A stretch of DNA of 64,000 bases from Apibacter muscae (GCF_007845635.1 NZ_SELG01000041.1:372001-436000); one strand, 5' to 3'; positions 44,879 through 55,109 are shown, numbered from the stretch's first letter. Notes: generated from the sequence alone by a model not told the origin. Program-made: numbers and translations.

Positions 44879-46108
44879 TTAAGAAATGTTCATCATTTCT
44901 GTATTTTCTGCGGAATCTTTAAACCCTAAAAAGTATAATATTCCATCTAAACCAACGGTAGATAAGGAATGATTAGCACTTTCCTTAACTTTGGGTTTGG
45001 CATGGAATGCAACTCCTAAGCCGGCAATTGAAAGCATTGGCAAATCATTAGCGCCGTCGCCTACTGCAACTGTTTGTTGTATATCGATATTTTCTAGTTT
45101 AGCAAGTAGTCGTAAATATTCAGCTTTTTTATTGCCATCGACAATATCATCCAAATAATTTCCGGTTAATTTCCCATCAATAATTTCCAATTTGTTGGCG
45201 AAAACATAATCAAATCCAAACCTTCTCTTTAAATATTCTCCAAAATAAGTAAAACCACCAGATATTATTGCTGTTTTATATCCACTTTTCTTTAAGATTT
45301 TCATTAATCTCTCTAATCCTTCGGTAATAGGTAGTTTTTCAGCAATTTCTTTCAGTACAGATTCATCTAAGCCTTTCAAAAGCTTTATTCTTCTTTTAAA
45401 ACTTTCTGTAAAGTCTATTTCCCCATTCATGGCTGATTCTGTAATGGCTCTAACCTCTTCACCTACTCCTGCACGGTCTGCCAACTCATCTATAACTTCC
45501 GTTTGTATCAAAGTAGAATCCATATCAAAACAAATTAAGCGTCGCATTCTTCTATAGCCATTTTCTTCTTGTAAAGCTATATCGATATTTAATTGGGATG
45601 ATAAAGCCAATAATCTATTTTGAATTTCTTTAACATCTGTAATATTTCCTCTAACGGCTAGTTCAAAACATGTTCTATCCGTTTTTTTGTTTAATGGTAT
45701 TCTTTGGGTTAAACGAATGATGCGTTCAATATTTAAATTAAATTCTACTAAAATGTTAGCCACTTCAGATATTTGATTTGCTCCTAGTTCCTTTCCTAAA
45801 ATATGTATAATGAATCTATTTTTTCCCTGAACTTGTACCCAATGAGTATAATCTTCAGTGGTTAAAGGTGAAAAGCGTATATTTACATTTAGGCTATTGG
45901 CTTTAAACAACATTTCTTTTAAAATATCCCCTGAACTTCCGTTTTCTGACTTAAAAATTATCGCCAATGATAATGAATGATGAATATTGGCTTGTCCTAT
46001 GTCTAAAATTTCGGCATTATACTTTCCTAAAATATGAGTAAGCGCAGTTGTTATCCCAGGTTTATCAACTCCGGTTATATTAACTAAAATTATTTCTGAA
46101 TTTTGCAT
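44879..46108 (-). CDS. serB: Phosphoserine phosphatase with N-terminal ACT domains
   Basis: SerB hydrolyses phosphoserine to serine. The first 180 residues hold two ACT-like regulatory domains (VNITGVDKPGITTALTHIL and FIIHILGKELGANQISEVANIL), which probably sense serine. The HAD phosphatase follows: FDMDSTLIQTEVIDELA with the nucleophile D195, an ISGGF motif II/III region, and VAVGDGANDLPML. At 409 residues it matches the long ACT-containing SerB form. It is 30 bases downstream of folP on the same strand. Confidence 0.94.
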   Translation of the reverse strand: MQNSEIILVNITGVDKPGITTALTHILGKYNAEILDIGQANIHHSLSLAIIFKSENGSSGDILKEMLFKANSLNVNIRFSPLTTEDYTHWVQVQGKNRFIIHILGKELGANQISEVANILVEFNLNIERIIRLTQRIPLNKKTDRTCFELAVRGNITDVKEIQNRLLALSSQLNIDIALQEENGYRRMRRLICFDMDSTLIQTEVIDELADRAGVGEEVRAITESAMNGEIDFTESFKRRIKLLKGLDESVLKEIAEKLPITEGLERLMKILKKSGYKTAIISGGFTYFGEYLKRRFGFDYVFANKLEIIDGKLTGNYLDDIVDGNKKAEYLRLLAKLENIDIQQTVAVGDGANDLPMLSIAGLGVAFHAKPKVKESANHSLSTVGLDGILYFLGFKDSAENTEMMNIS

Positions 46109-46138
46109 AAATTTATTGATTCAGTAAAAATAAAAAAT

Positions 46139-46966
46139 TTAATTTGATTTAATTTGTTTGGCTAAATTGATCATTTGCTTTGCTTCTTTAACGTCATGAA
46201 CCCTTAAAACATTTGCTCCTTGAAGCAAAGCGTATAAATGCAATGCAGATGTACCTACCAGTGCTTCATCTACTGAAATATTTAAGGTTTCATAAATCAT
46301 CTTTTTCCTAGAAATCCCTATGTATATAGGTAAATTAAATTTTTTTAATTGATTTAATTGATTTAGTAGCTCATAATTTTGCTCTAAAGTTTTACTAAAT
46401 CCAAAACCAGGATCTAAGAATAGATTTTCTATTCCAAAATTCTTTGCTTCATTAATTTTTTCTTCAAAATATTGAACAACATTTTCAACTAAATTTTCAT
46501 ATTTTGTATATTGATTCATGGTTTGTGGTGTTCCTCTCATATGCATGAGTACGTAAGGTACTTTTAACCTTCCTATGGTTGGTAACATTTGAGGATCTAG
46601 GGTACCTCCAGAAACATCATTAATCATGCATACCCCTTCTTGAACGCTTTCATTGGCAACTTTACTCCAAAATGTATCTATTGATAGTTTTATTTTCGGG
46701 TATTCTTTCTTAATTATCTTTATAATTGGTATTACTCGCTTTAATTCTTCATCAGCCGTAATAAATTTTGAACCTGGACGGGTGGATTGTCCTCCAATAT
46801 CTAAAAAATCTGCACCCTCTGAAATTAATTTTTCAACTTGTAATAGGGCTTTTTTTTCTGTATCATAGCAACCACCATCAAAAAAAGAATCTTCGGTTAA
46901 ATTCAGTATTCCAGCAACTTTGGGCTTATTTAAATTTACTTTCTCTCCTTGTATATAATATTTCAT
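46139..46966 (-). CDS. folP: Dihydropteroate synthase
   Basis: FolP condenses p-aminobenzoate with the pterin pyrophosphate to dihydropteroate in folate synthesis and is the target of sulfonamides. The 275-residue TIM barrel shows AGILNLTEDSFFDGG, FLDIGGQSTRPGS, INDVSGG, LDPGFGFSKT and LRVHDVKEA, all canonical. The second residue of the NxTPDSF motif is unusual: TEDSFF replaces TPDSF. It is followed on the same strand by serB. Confidence 0.94.
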   Translation of the reverse strand: MKYYIQGEKVNLNKPKVAGILNLTEDSFFDGGCYDTEKKALLQVEKLISEGADFLDIGGQSTRPGSKFITADEELKRVIPIIKIIKKEYPKIKLSIDTFWSKVANESVQEGVCMINDVSGGTLDPQMLPTIGRLKVPYVLMHMRGTPQTMNQYTKYENLVENVVQYFEEKINEAKNFGIENLFLDPGFGFSKTLEQNYELLNQLNQLKKFNLPIYIGISRKKMIYETLNISVDEALVGTSALHLYALLQGANVLRVHDVKEAKQMINLAKQIKSN

Positions 46967-47379
46967 GTATTAAAAAGTAAAAATGTTTCTTATTTAAGAT
47001 ATGCTTATTAATATTACTCAAAAGTAAACTATATTATACAAATTCTAGTGATGTATTTTATATAAAAGAATTTGTTATTTATTTAATTCATATTAAAATT
47101 ATATAACAAATATAGATTTTTCTTTTTAACCCTTGATTCTATTAAAGTTAAGAGCTAATTTTAATTTATTTTCTTTATAAATCTTTAATAATTTTATTAA
47201 TATAATTTGAAATTTAATATCTTATTAGATTTATATTAAATAAAATCGAAAGTTCAAGTATTTAACTTTAGAATGTTTAATATTAAGACTAAAATTTAGT
47301 TTATATATTTAATACTAAACTTAAGATAAATAAAAAGGCTATTAGAAATTAATAGCCTTTTTATAAATTTTAGATTGTA
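46967..47379. other. AT-rich intergenic stretch, no gene seen
   Basis: These 413 bases between nrdA and folP are extremely AT-rich and contain no open frame or RNA-like element that I can support. Only the nrdA terminator hairpin at its left end is clear. The folP promoter should lie near 46970-47010 but shows no convincing -7 box. Confidence 0.5.
47331..47363 (-). terminator. Hairpin terminator of nrdA
   Basis: A perfect 14-bp stem (47331-47344 with 47350-47363, core AAGGCTATTA/TAATAGCCTT) has a 5-base loop. It lies 16 bases past the nrdA stop on the minus strand. Confidence 0.88.
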
Positions 47380-49029
47380 TTATGATTCGCAACTGCTACA
47401 ACTAACCAGATTTAATACTAATTCTTTAGCTACACTTTGACTTCTTTGATAATATAAAGTTTTAATCCCTAATTTCCATGCTTCAATAATAAGTCGATTA
47501 ACGTCTTTTACAGGTAAATCTGACGGTATATTCAAGTTCAAGGATTGAGATTGATCCACATACTTTTGTCTGATAGCTGCTTGCTGTACTATTTCTAGCT
47601 GGCTAATTTCTTTAAATGTTTTAAATACTTGTTTTTCTTCATATGTAAGTTCGCTTAAATGCTGAACGCTACCTCCGTTAAGCATTATACTTCGCCAAGT
47701 ATCTTCGTTATTAATTCCTTTTTCCGTCAATAACTCATCCAGGTATTTATTTTTTCTCATAAAGTTCCCTTTGGATAATCCTGCTTTATAGTAATTTGAA
47801 CTGAAAGGTTCAATTCCTGGCGAGGTTTGGCCTAAAATTGCTGAGGATGAGGTGGTCGGTGCTATTGCCATCAAAGTTGTATTTCTACGACCATAACCTT
47901 TTAACAATTCTGGCTCTCCATATATCCTAGCTAAATCTTCGGTAGCTTTATTGGATTTATCGTGTATATGTTTAAATATTTCTACTGTTTTTTGTTTGGC
48001 TTGAATACCTTCAAAAGGAATTCGATTTCTTTGTAAATAAGAATGCCAACCTAAAACTCCTAGGCCTAAAGCTCTGTGTCTTTTCGCAAAATTGTGTGCA
48101 GCGGTTAAATAATAATTTCCTTCAGTTTTAGCTATAAATTCTTGTAAAACTGCATCTAAAAAGAAAATGGCTAATTTTACAGCTTCAGTATCTTTCCATT
48201 CTTCATATAATTCTAAATTCATTGAAGACAAACAACATATAAAAGACTCTTCTTCTGTTGATGGTAGCATAATCTCTGAGCATAGATTGGAGGATTTAAT
48301 GATTAATCCTTTATCTTTATAAACTTGTGGTTTATTTTTATTTATATTGTCTGAAAAGAATATATATGGTAACCCTTTTTGTTGTCGGCTTTCCAATACT
48401 TTTGCCCAAACTTTTCTTTTACTAATATCACCATCAATCATTTCTTGCATCCAATAATCGGGAACGCAAACTCCATAAAATAAATTTTGGATTGGGTTTC
48501 CTATATCTTTAATGGTTAGAAATTCTTCAATGTCTGGATGATCTATATCTAAATAGGCAGCAAATGCTCCTCTTCTAACTCCTCCTTGAGATATGGTATC
48601 CATAGCAGTGTCAAACAATTTCATAAAGCTTACCGCCCCACTACTCTTTCCGTTGTCTGATACGGCAGAACCTCTTTCTCTAAGTTCGCCAAAATAGCCA
48701 GAGGTTCCCCCTCCTATTTTGGTCTGCATAATTACTTCACCTAATTTATGAGTGATCCCTTCAATACTATCAGTAATATGAACATTGAAACAAGAAATTG
48801 GTAAACCTCTTTCCGTTCCCATATTTGCCCAAATGGGTGAACTAAGGCTCATCCAGCCTCTTTCAATTAATTCTTGAAAAGGTTGTTTTAATTCAGGCTT
48901 ATATAATCTTTGTGAAGCCGCCGTAGTAATTCTATCGATGGCTCCTTCTACAGTTTCTCCTTTTAATAAATATCCTCTATTTAAAATTTGTTCGCTCTCG
49001 GAATTTTTCCACCAAAGTTTTTCGTTCAT
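47380..49029 (-). CDS. nrdA: Ribonucleoside-diphosphate reductase, alpha subunit (class I)
   Basis: This catalytic subunit reduces ribonucleotides for DNA synthesis. The 549-residue protein has SSPIWANMGTERGLPISCFN with the first active-site cysteine. It also has NLCSEIMLPSTEEESFICCLSSMNL, covering the radical cysteine and its partner, and a tyrosine pair near the C-terminus (TLYYQRSQS). The end SCSSCES carries the CxxC that is recharged by thioredoxin or glutaredoxin. There is no N-terminal ATP-cone, so dATP overall-activity control is probably absent. nrdB lies upstream on the same strand. Confidence 0.94.
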   Translation of the reverse strand: MNEKLWWKNSESEQILNRGYLLKGETVEGAIDRITTAASQRLYKPELKQPFQELIERGWMSLSSPIWANMGTERGLPISCFNVHITDSIEGITHKLGEVIMQTKIGGGTSGYFGELRERGSAVSDNGKSSGAVSFMKLFDTAMDTISQGGVRRGAFAAYLDIDHPDIEEFLTIKDIGNPIQNLFYGVCVPDYWMQEMIDGDISKRKVWAKVLESRQQKGLPYIFFSDNINKNKPQVYKDKGLIIKSSNLCSEIMLPSTEEESFICCLSSMNLELYEEWKDTEAVKLAIFFLDAVLQEFIAKTEGNYYLTAAHNFAKRHRALGLGVLGWHSYLQRNRIPFEGIQAKQKTVEIFKHIHDKSNKATEDLARIYGEPELLKGYGRRNTTLMAIAPTTSSSAILGQTSPGIEPFSSNYYKAGLSKGNFMRKNKYLDELLTEKGINNEDTWRSIMLNGGSVQHLSELTYEEKQVFKTFKEISQLEIVQQAAIRQKYVDQSQSLNLNIPSDLPVKDVNRLIIEAWKLGIKTLYYQRSQSVAKELVLNLVSCSSCES

Positions 49030-49182
49030 TTTTTTTTATTTAATCGTTGCTTTTCAATAAAATTTTAGTTTTAAAAAAAAATTATTTTCTTAAACAATTA
49101 TTGAATTTTATATATTGAGTAATCGCTTTGAATTTTATTGATCTACAAAATAAATATATATTAAAAATTAAGAAAATGTTAT

Positions 49183-50157
49183 TTAAAATAAATCATTTTC
49201 AGTTATACTCTTATCATGCTTAGTATATTCAGTAGGTCTTTTAGCAAAAAAGTCGTCTAAACTATTCGCAAAAACTTCTTCTTCAAACCAAGCCATGGGT
49301 TTGTATTGTTCTGCTGATATATAATAAAGTTGCTCTATTCCTATTTGTTTTAAACTTTCATCAACTCTAAACTTCATAAAATTGATAAGATTTTCTTTAC
49401 TGATAGTTTCTATACTACCCAGCTCAAAAATCCATTCTAAGATTTTTCCCTCAACTTTAATAGAGTGATTAACAATCTTTCTAATCGATTCAATTGTATC
49501 TGTATCAAAAAAATCAGGATATTCTTCTTTAATCTTATTTACTAAATATATTCCTGCATTGGCATGGATTTGTTCATCTACAGAGGTCCAACCTATAATA
49601 TTGCTTACATTTTTCATTAAACCTTTAAAACGGGTAAATGAAAGAATAATGGCAAATTGACTAAACAATGAAACATTTTCTATTAAAATGGAAAATAATA
49701 TCAGTGAAACGACATACTTTTTATTATCTTCAGATTTTGCATCTTTTAACGCCTCATCTAAGTATTCAATTCGTTCTCTAATTACTGGAATATCTAATAG
49801 TTTCTCGAATTGATTGTTGTAACCTAAAACTTCTAATAAACGTGAATAAGCTTCTGAGTGTCTAAATTCACATTCCGCAAATGTACTACCTAAACCATTA
49901 AATTCAGGCTTTGGAAAATGTTGATATAAATTTCCCCAAAAACTTTTTACGGCAACTTCAATTTGCGCAATGGCTAATAAACTATTTTTTATTGCATTTC
50001 TCTCTTTTTCGTCTAAATGAGAGTGAAAATCTTGAACATCTGCAGTGAAATCAACTTCAGAGTGAACCCAAAATGCTTTGTTTATAGCATCTGTAAATTG
50101 TAAAATTTCAGGATATTCAAATGGTTTATAGTTTATTCTTCTATCAAATACTGACAT
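49183..50157 (-). CDS. nrdB: Ribonucleoside-diphosphate reductase, beta subunit (class I)
   Basis: This subunit houses the di-iron centre and radical of class I ribonucleotide reductase. The 324-residue protein has the metal ligands in ECEFRHSEAYSRLLEVLG (E-x-x-H) and in DEQIHANAGIYLVNKI (E-x-x-H). The C-terminal tail is acidic (SITENDLF), as needed to bind NrdA. It precedes nrdA by about 150 bases, so transcription runs nrdB then nrdA, the reverse of E. coli. Confidence 0.94.
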   Translation of the reverse strand: MSVFDRRINYKPFEYPEILQFTDAINKAFWVHSEVDFTADVQDFHSHLDEKERNAIKNSLLAIAQIEVAVKSFWGNLYQHFPKPEFNGLGSTFAECEFRHSEAYSRLLEVLGYNNQFEKLLDIPVIRERIEYLDEALKDAKSEDNKKYVVSLILFSILIENVSLFSQFAIILSFTRFKGLMKNVSNIIGWTSVDEQIHANAGIYLVNKIKEEYPDFFDTDTIESIRKIVNHSIKVEGKILEWIFELGSIETISKENLINFMKFRVDESLKQIGIEQLYYISAEQYKPMAWFEEEVFANSLDDFFAKRPTEYTKHDKSITENDLF

Positions 50158-50450
50158 GGCTTTTTAGGTTTTATTTTTTTTTATGCTAACGTTATTATAG
50201 TAAAATTGTAAACTTTATTTAATTTTTAAAATTTCTTTTATAAATTTTCTTTATTACATTTTATGATCCTCCTTAGTTTGAATGAATTAACCTTATAATC
50301 CATTCAAAAATTTGAATAACTAAAATTAGAATATAAATTAAGGTTAGTCAACCTTCTACTAGAAAAGATATTAAGAAGTTATAAACAAACCAATTAAAGC
50401 ATTGATTTAAAGCTAATTAATTAAAATAACCCTTGATCTAAAATTTATAT

Positions 50451-51326
50451 CTAATTACGTGAATCTACGCCCCATTGCAACTTATCTCGAAGATTTTGAT
50501 AGTACGAATAATCCTTATAATTAACTATATTAATTTTAAAATTAGCTTTAGAAATTAATATTTCATCTTCAATATTCATTTTATAATATCTAGAGTCTAA
50601 GGACATGAAATAGATATCTGAGCGTGAGTTGACTTTAAGTTTAATTTGTATATTATCCTGTAAAATTAGTGGACGTACATTTAAATTGTGGGGTGCAATG
50701 GGTGTTAAAACTACAATTTCAGCTTTAGGATAAATAATTGGTCCTCCACAACTTAATGAATATCCGGTGGAACCTGTAGGAGTTGAAACTATTAAACCAT
50801 CTGCCCAAAATGTATTTAAGAATACTTCATTGACGTAAGCGTCAATATTTATCATTGAGGTTGTTTCATTTCTAATTACTGCTATTTCATTAATCGCATA
50901 AGAATTTACATTTCCGGATAGGCTTTTGATTTCTAATACGGAACGTTCGCTTATTTCGTAATTTCCCTCTAAAATTCTTGGCAATTCTCTTAAAACTTCA
51001 GTTTTCTGCAAGGTTGCTAAAAACCCTAGCCGACCGGTATTTACACCTACTATAGGAATTTTTAAATCTTTTATAATTGAAATAGTTGAAAGAATAGTCC
51101 CATCTCCCCCAAAAGTAAATAATAGTTGAAGATCTTTGGGCAATTTTTTTCTTTTGGAAAGGGTTTGAAAATTAGGGTTTTCATAACCTAAAATTTTTTG
51201 TAATTCTTGTTTATACAATTCATAAATGTAAACTTCAATCCCTCTAGTCTCAAGTTCATTAAAAAAAGTTTTTAATAAATCCTTATCTTCTTCTTTAACC
51301 ACTTGTCCATAAATACCTACTTTCAT
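50451..51326 (-). CDS. nadK: NAD kinase
   Basis: NadK phosphorylates NAD to NADP. The 291-residue protein contains the diagnostic GGDGT (LLFTFGGDGTILSTI), the NE-x-A motif as AINEIAVIRNE, and TPTGSTGYSLSCGGPII for substrate binding. It begins 13 bases after the CBS-domain gene, a pairing that is conserved in Flavobacteriia. Confidence 0.94.
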   Translation of the reverse strand: MKVGIYGQVVKEEDKDLLKTFFNELETRGIEVYIYELYKQELQKILGYENPNFQTLSKRKKLPKDLQLLFTFGGDGTILSTISIIKDLKIPIVGVNTGRLGFLATLQKTEVLRELPRILEGNYEISERSVLEIKSLSGNVNSYAINEIAVIRNETTSMINIDAYVNEVFLNTFWADGLIVSTPTGSTGYSLSCGGPIIYPKAEIVVLTPIAPHNLNVRPLILQDNIQIKLKVNSRSDIYFMSLDSRYYKMNIEDEILISKANFKINIVNYKDYSYYQNLRDKLQWGVDSRN

Positions 51327-51339
51327 AAATGTTAATTTT

Positions 51340-51996
51340 CTATACTTCCATAAATTTTTGAAGTTGATTGTAACGATCTTTTAATAATTCTTTTTTTATA
51401 TCTTCAAAATATCTATTGGTAATTATATAGCCGAATCGTTCAAATGTATCTCCTATTGAACTTATATTTTCGGCTTTTATTTTTAATAATATTTGTGTGG
51501 TTTCAAGATCAGTTTTTACAACAGTCAATCCTAAAATTTGTCCATTATTACTTTCAACAATATTTGATATTTCACTTATTGAATATTTTTTTATTGGAGT
51601 TGTAATACCTATAAACCAACCGTAATCAGAAATAAATGGTAATGATGAAAATTCATCAATTATAGTTTCTTCTAAAACTACTCCTAAATACTCTTCTTTA
51701 TCATTCAAGATTGGAAGAACATTGGTTTCATTATCACTAAAAGATTTTAATGAATCGAATATAAGAACGGTATTATGTAAATAAAAATCTTCCAGTTCAA
51801 CTATATATTTATCAATAGTATCCTCAGGATTTATTTTACTGACTAATGATGCATTTAAATTCCCTAATAATTTACCTTCATTTACAACTGGCAAATGATT
51901 GACCTGCTGTTCAAACATTAAGCTTTTAGCTTTCTCAATTGAGCTTTTAAGGTTTATAGTTTGAAAATTTTTAGAAATATATTCTGTAATTATCAT
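51340..51996 (-). CDS. CBS-domain protein
   Basis: This is a 218-residue cytosolic protein with two N-terminal CBS domains (about 1-120: LMFEQQVNHLPVVNEGKLLGNL and NVLPILNDKEEYLGVVLEE). An ACT-like C-terminal part follows (about 140-200: NIVESNNGQILGLTVVKTDLE). CBS pairs bind adenine nucleotides, so a sensory role next to NAD kinase is plausible but unproven. A -7 box TAAATTTG (52053-52046, minus strand) lies 49 bases upstream. Confidence 0.85.
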   Translation of the reverse strand: MIITEYISKNFQTINLKSSIEKAKSLMFEQQVNHLPVVNEGKLLGNLNASLVSKINPEDTIDKYIVELEDFYLHNTVLIFDSLKSFSDNETNVLPILNDKEEYLGVVLEETIIDEFSSLPFISDYGWFIGITTPIKKYSISEISNIVESNNGQILGLTVVKTDLETTQILLKIKAENISSIGDTFERFGYIITNRYFEDIKKELLKDRYNQLQKFMEV

Positions 51997-52199
51997 CTGG
52001 CTAATTTATAATAAGAATTAAAAGAATGCAAAAATCTTTAATTAACAAATTTACTTTATAATTTAATATGGTTTAAAACGGTATAAATTACTTAATAAAA
52101 CTCCGAAAGTCCAGTATTTCATATATTTTGTTCTAAATTTTTTAAATTATTTAAGTTTTAACCAAATCTGTAAATTAATAAGGAAAATTATATTTATTC

Positions 52200-52207
52200 T
52201 ATCTTTG
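52200..52207 (+). promoter_or_regulatory. Predicted -7 box of hemW
   Basis: TATCTTTG lies 41 bases upstream of the GTG start at 52249. No -33 TTG sits at the standard distance. Confidence 0.4.
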
Positions 52208-52248
52208 AAATTAATTTAAGTTTAATTATCTAATTCTATATTTAATCA

Positions 52249-53382
52249 GTGTCCGGACTCTACCTTCATATCCCTTTTTGTAAAAAAAAATGTAGTTACT
52301 GCAATTTTCATTTTTCTACGCAACTTCAATTAAAATCAAAATTAATTGAAATGATGGGTAATGAATTGGAATTAAGAAAAAATGAAATGCAAACTCCTAT
52401 AAAAACCATTTATTTTGGAGGAGGCACTCCTTCTTTATTAAATGAAGATGAAATTTTGTTTTTATTTCATAAAATCTATAGTTTTTATAATACTTCTGAG
52501 TTGATAGAAGTTACTTTGGAATGCAATCCTAATGATCTTTCCTATGATTTTCTTAATTTCTTAAAGAAAGAAACGCCAGTCAATCGATTGAGCATAGGAA
52601 TACAATCTTTTTTTGATGTGGATTTAAAATTTATGAATCGCTCTCACCATTCAATGCAGGGAGAAGAATGTATAAAGATGGCTCAAGAAGTGGGTTTTAA
52701 AAATATTACCATTGATTTAATTTATGGTGGAGAAACAACATCAGATGAACAGTGGATAAAAAATTTAGAAAAAGCTATATCTCTGGGAGTTCCTCATATT
52801 TCTGCTTATGCGTTAACTGTTGAGCCTAAAACTGCTTTAGAAAATAATATAAGAAAAGGTAAATTACCTCCTGCGGATGAAGATAAACAAGCCAAACAAT
52901 TCCATATTCTAAGAAATCTATTATCTAAAAAAGATTTTATTCAATATGAATTTTCCAATTTTGGGAAACAGGGATTCTTTTCAAAGCATAATATTTCGTA
53001 TTGGGAAAATTTGCCCTACTTAGGCATTGGACCCTCTGCACATTCTTACAACGGAAAAGATAAAAGATGCTGGAACATTTCTAATAATGTTAAATATATT
53101 AACGCCTTAGAAAAAAATAAACTTCCTTTAGAGATTGAAAATATTAGTGATAAGGATCGGTTTAATGAAACTATTATGCTAGGATTAAGAACCTATCAAG
53201 GAATTAGTTTAAAAATTTTAAATGAAAATTTTTCTTCCTCATTTTTAGCAATTTTTAATAATGAAGCACAAAAATTAATTAACGACAAAAAATTAATCTG
53301 CAAAGATAACTACCTTACTGTAAACCCTGAATACTTGTTTTTAACAGATGGCATAATCTCACAATTATTTTTGATTGATTAA
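52249..53382 (+). CDS. hemW: HemW-type radical SAM protein (CPO-III-like)
   Basis: The 377-residue radical SAM protein has the cluster motif CKKKCSYCNF near residue 11 (CxxxCxxC). It also has the family stretches TIYFGGGTPSLL, RLSIGIQSFF and TIDLIYGGETTSDEQW, and the C-terminal YLGIGPSAHSY and IMLGLRTYQGI. HemW proteins are heme chaperones often misnamed coproporphyrinogen dehydrogenases. The first codon is GTG: it directly precedes SGLYLHIPFC, the normal N-terminus, and no ATG fits better. Confidence 0.9.
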   Translation: MSGLYLHIPFCKKKCSYCNFHFSTQLQLKSKLIEMMGNELELRKNEMQTPIKTIYFGGGTPSLLNEDEILFLFHKIYSFYNTSELIEVTLECNPNDLSYDFLNFLKKETPVNRLSIGIQSFFDVDLKFMNRSHHSMQGEECIKMAQEVGFKNITIDLIYGGETTSDEQWIKNLEKAISLGVPHISAYALTVEPKTALENNIRKGKLPPADEDKQAKQFHILRNLLSKKDFIQYEFSNFGKQGFFSKHNISYWENLPYLGIGPSAHSYNGKDKRCWNISNNVKYINALEKNKLPLEIENISDKDRFNETIMLGLRTYQGISLKILNENFSSSFLAIFNNEAQKLINDKKLICKDNYLTVNPEYLFLTDGIISQLFLID

Positions 53383-53410
53383 TTGTTTATAATCTTATAC
53401 TTTTGCAGAG

Positions 53411-54217
53411 ATGAAAGATGATAACCGACCGATTGGAATTTTTGACTCTGGTGTAGGTGGTCTTACCACGGCTAAAGAAATTCAACGTTTATTACCAAAG
53501 GAAAATTTAATTTACTTTGGAGATTCTAAGCATTTGCCCTATGGGGATAAATCCAAAGAGGTTATAATTGAATATTCAACACAAATTACTCGTTTTTTAC
53601 TTAGTAAGAATTGTAAAGCTATTGTAATTGCTTGCAATACCGCTACGGCCAATGCTTTACAAGAAGTAAGAAAATTAGCCTCAGAAAAAAATGTGCGGGT
53701 CTATGATGTTATTTCTCCAGTTGCTGAAAAAGTAGCTTTTACATTTAATCAAAATGTTGGGGTTATTGCAACTAAATCTACTATAAGTTCTCATATATAT
53801 AAGAAATATATTAGAAAAAACAACAAGCATATTGCAGTGCACGAGCTTGCCACGCCTTTACTGGTTCCTGTTATTGAAGAAGGTTTTACCAACCATCAAA
53901 TATCTGAAGTTATTCTTAAAACTTATTTAAATAATAAAAAGCTTAGCAATATTGATTCCTTAATTTTGGGTTGCACCCATTACCCAATTATTTTAAATGA
54001 GGTTAAAAACTTCTATCAAAATAAAATTCAAGTGATAGATTCTCCTTTAATTGTTGCCAGCCATATACAGCAAGATTTAGAGAAAAGGAAAATTCTTTCT
54101 AATTCTTCCAATTCTACGTATGAATTTTATGTATCGGATTTAACTCCCACATTCTCTAAATTAGCAAAAAAGTTTTTTGGAGCTAAAATTCATTTAAAAG
54201 TTGAAAATATTTTTTAA
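53411..54217 (+). CDS. murI: Glutamate racemase
   Basis: MurI makes D-glutamate for peptidoglycan. The 268-residue protein shows IGIFDSGVGGLT at the N-terminus and the two catalytic cysteines in IACNTATANA and LGCTHYPII. A TACTTTTG box at 53398-53405 ends only five bases before the ATG. Transcription from it would give a nearly leaderless mRNA; co-transcription with hemW, 28 bases upstream, is the alternative. Confidence 0.94.
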   Translation: MKDDNRPIGIFDSGVGGLTTAKEIQRLLPKENLIYFGDSKHLPYGDKSKEVIIEYSTQITRFLLSKNCKAIVIACNTATANALQEVRKLASEKNVRVYDVISPVAEKVAFTFNQNVGVIATKSTISSHIYKKYIRKNNKHIAVHELATPLLVPVIEEGFTNHQISEVILKTYLNNKKLSNIDSLILGCTHYPIILNEVKNFYQNKIQVIDSPLIVASHIQQDLEKRKILSNSSNSTYEFYVSDLTPTFSKLAKKFFGAKIHLKVENIF

Positions 54218-54220
54218 CTA

Positions 54221-55045
54221 TTATTGAAAGACAATTTTTATTTGTGTACCTATAGAAAGTCCCATTAAGGAACTTGCACCACCCACAGTTTTTAAATTGC
54301 TTTTATACATAGAAATTTGCAAATACTCTGAGGAATTAAATATAGCTAAGGCTTTTCCGTGATATTTATTCTCATCAGGATCATCGCCCAATACATCCGT
54401 ATATTTAGTTTTAATTTCTGTAAATTCAACATTCCTAATTGAAATAACGAAGTCTCTTTTTTTACCAAATTGGTAAAATCTTTCTTTTTTAATATTGGTA
54501 ACTGCATTTCCATAGTTATCAATATAAATAATCATTCCGATTAAAGAATTTTCATCTGCTTTCTCTAAAGGCTTATACTCTGTGAGAACTCTATAGTCTG
54601 ATGTTTTTCTGCCTATCAATTCTAACTTTCCTCCTCTTGCTAAATGGCAAGCTACAGGAATAAACAAATCTTTTAATAAATAATTAATATCCTCGTATGG
54701 ATTTATGGTAATTTCATACATTTCATGGATTACTCCTCCTTCAGTTATTAAAGATAAAATTCCGTTATCGTTGCAAATAAAGTAATGTCCATGAATTTCA
54801 GCAGCCATTGATTTTACATGCGGAGATGACAAAGCATCTACACCTATAATATGCACGGTTCCTCTTGGAAAACTTTGATAGGAGTTCCTCACAACGAAAG
54901 CAGTTTCTAGCAAATCAAATGGCATGATCTCATGAGATATATCAACAATAACCACTTCAGGCAACTGACTATATATACAACCTTTTAGGGCTGGAACATG
55001 AAAATCGTTCAATCCAAAATCCGTAGTTAGAGTTATTATCGGCAT
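54221..55045 (-). CDS. SAM hydroxide adenosyltransferase (DUF62 family)
   Basis: This enzyme hydrolyses S-adenosylmethionine to adenosine and methionine. It belongs to the family of fluorinases and SAM hydroxide adenosyltransferases. The 274-residue protein begins ITLTTDFGLNDFHVPALKG and has VDISHEIMPFDLLETAFVV and IGVDALSSPHVK, all characteristic. The physiological role is unclear across the family. It is divergent from phoH and convergent with murI, with three bases between the stops. Confidence 0.9.
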   Translation of the reverse strand: MPIITLTTDFGLNDFHVPALKGCIYSQLPEVVIVDISHEIMPFDLLETAFVVRNSYQSFPRGTVHIIGVDALSSPHVKSMAAEIHGHYFICNDNGILSLITEGGVIHEMYEITINPYEDINYLLKDLFIPVACHLARGGKLELIGRKTSDYRVLTEYKPLEKADENSLIGMIIYIDNYGNAVTNIKKERFYQFGKKRDFVISIRNVEFTEIKTKYTDVLGDDPDENKYHGKALAIFNSSEYLQISMYKSNLKTVGGASSLMGLSIGTQIKIVFQ

Positions 55046-55074
55046 AATTTTATCTCAGAAACAAAGTTATTGCT

Positions 55075-55082
55075 TATTTTTG
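55075..55082 (+). promoter_or_regulatory. Predicted -7 box of phoH
   Basis: TATTTTTG lies 27 bases before the TTG start of the phoH-like gene, in the 64-base region shared with the divergent DUF62 gene. Confidence 0.4.
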
Positions 55083-55109
55083 TTTTTGTAAAATTAAAAC
55101 ATTTAAAAC

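Noticed and set aside
46967-47379. Possible tRNA, small RNA or riboswitch in the larger intergenic gaps
   Set aside because: None of the gaps shows the GC-rich arms, TTC-loop or other conserved elements expected; all are uniformly AT-rich apart from terminator hairpins.
50340-50355. AAGGTT-AGTC-AACCTT palindrome upstream of nrdB as a regulatory site
   Set aside because: Six base pairs only, about 180 bases from the nrdB start, and not similar to the NrdR box I know; kept only as a note.
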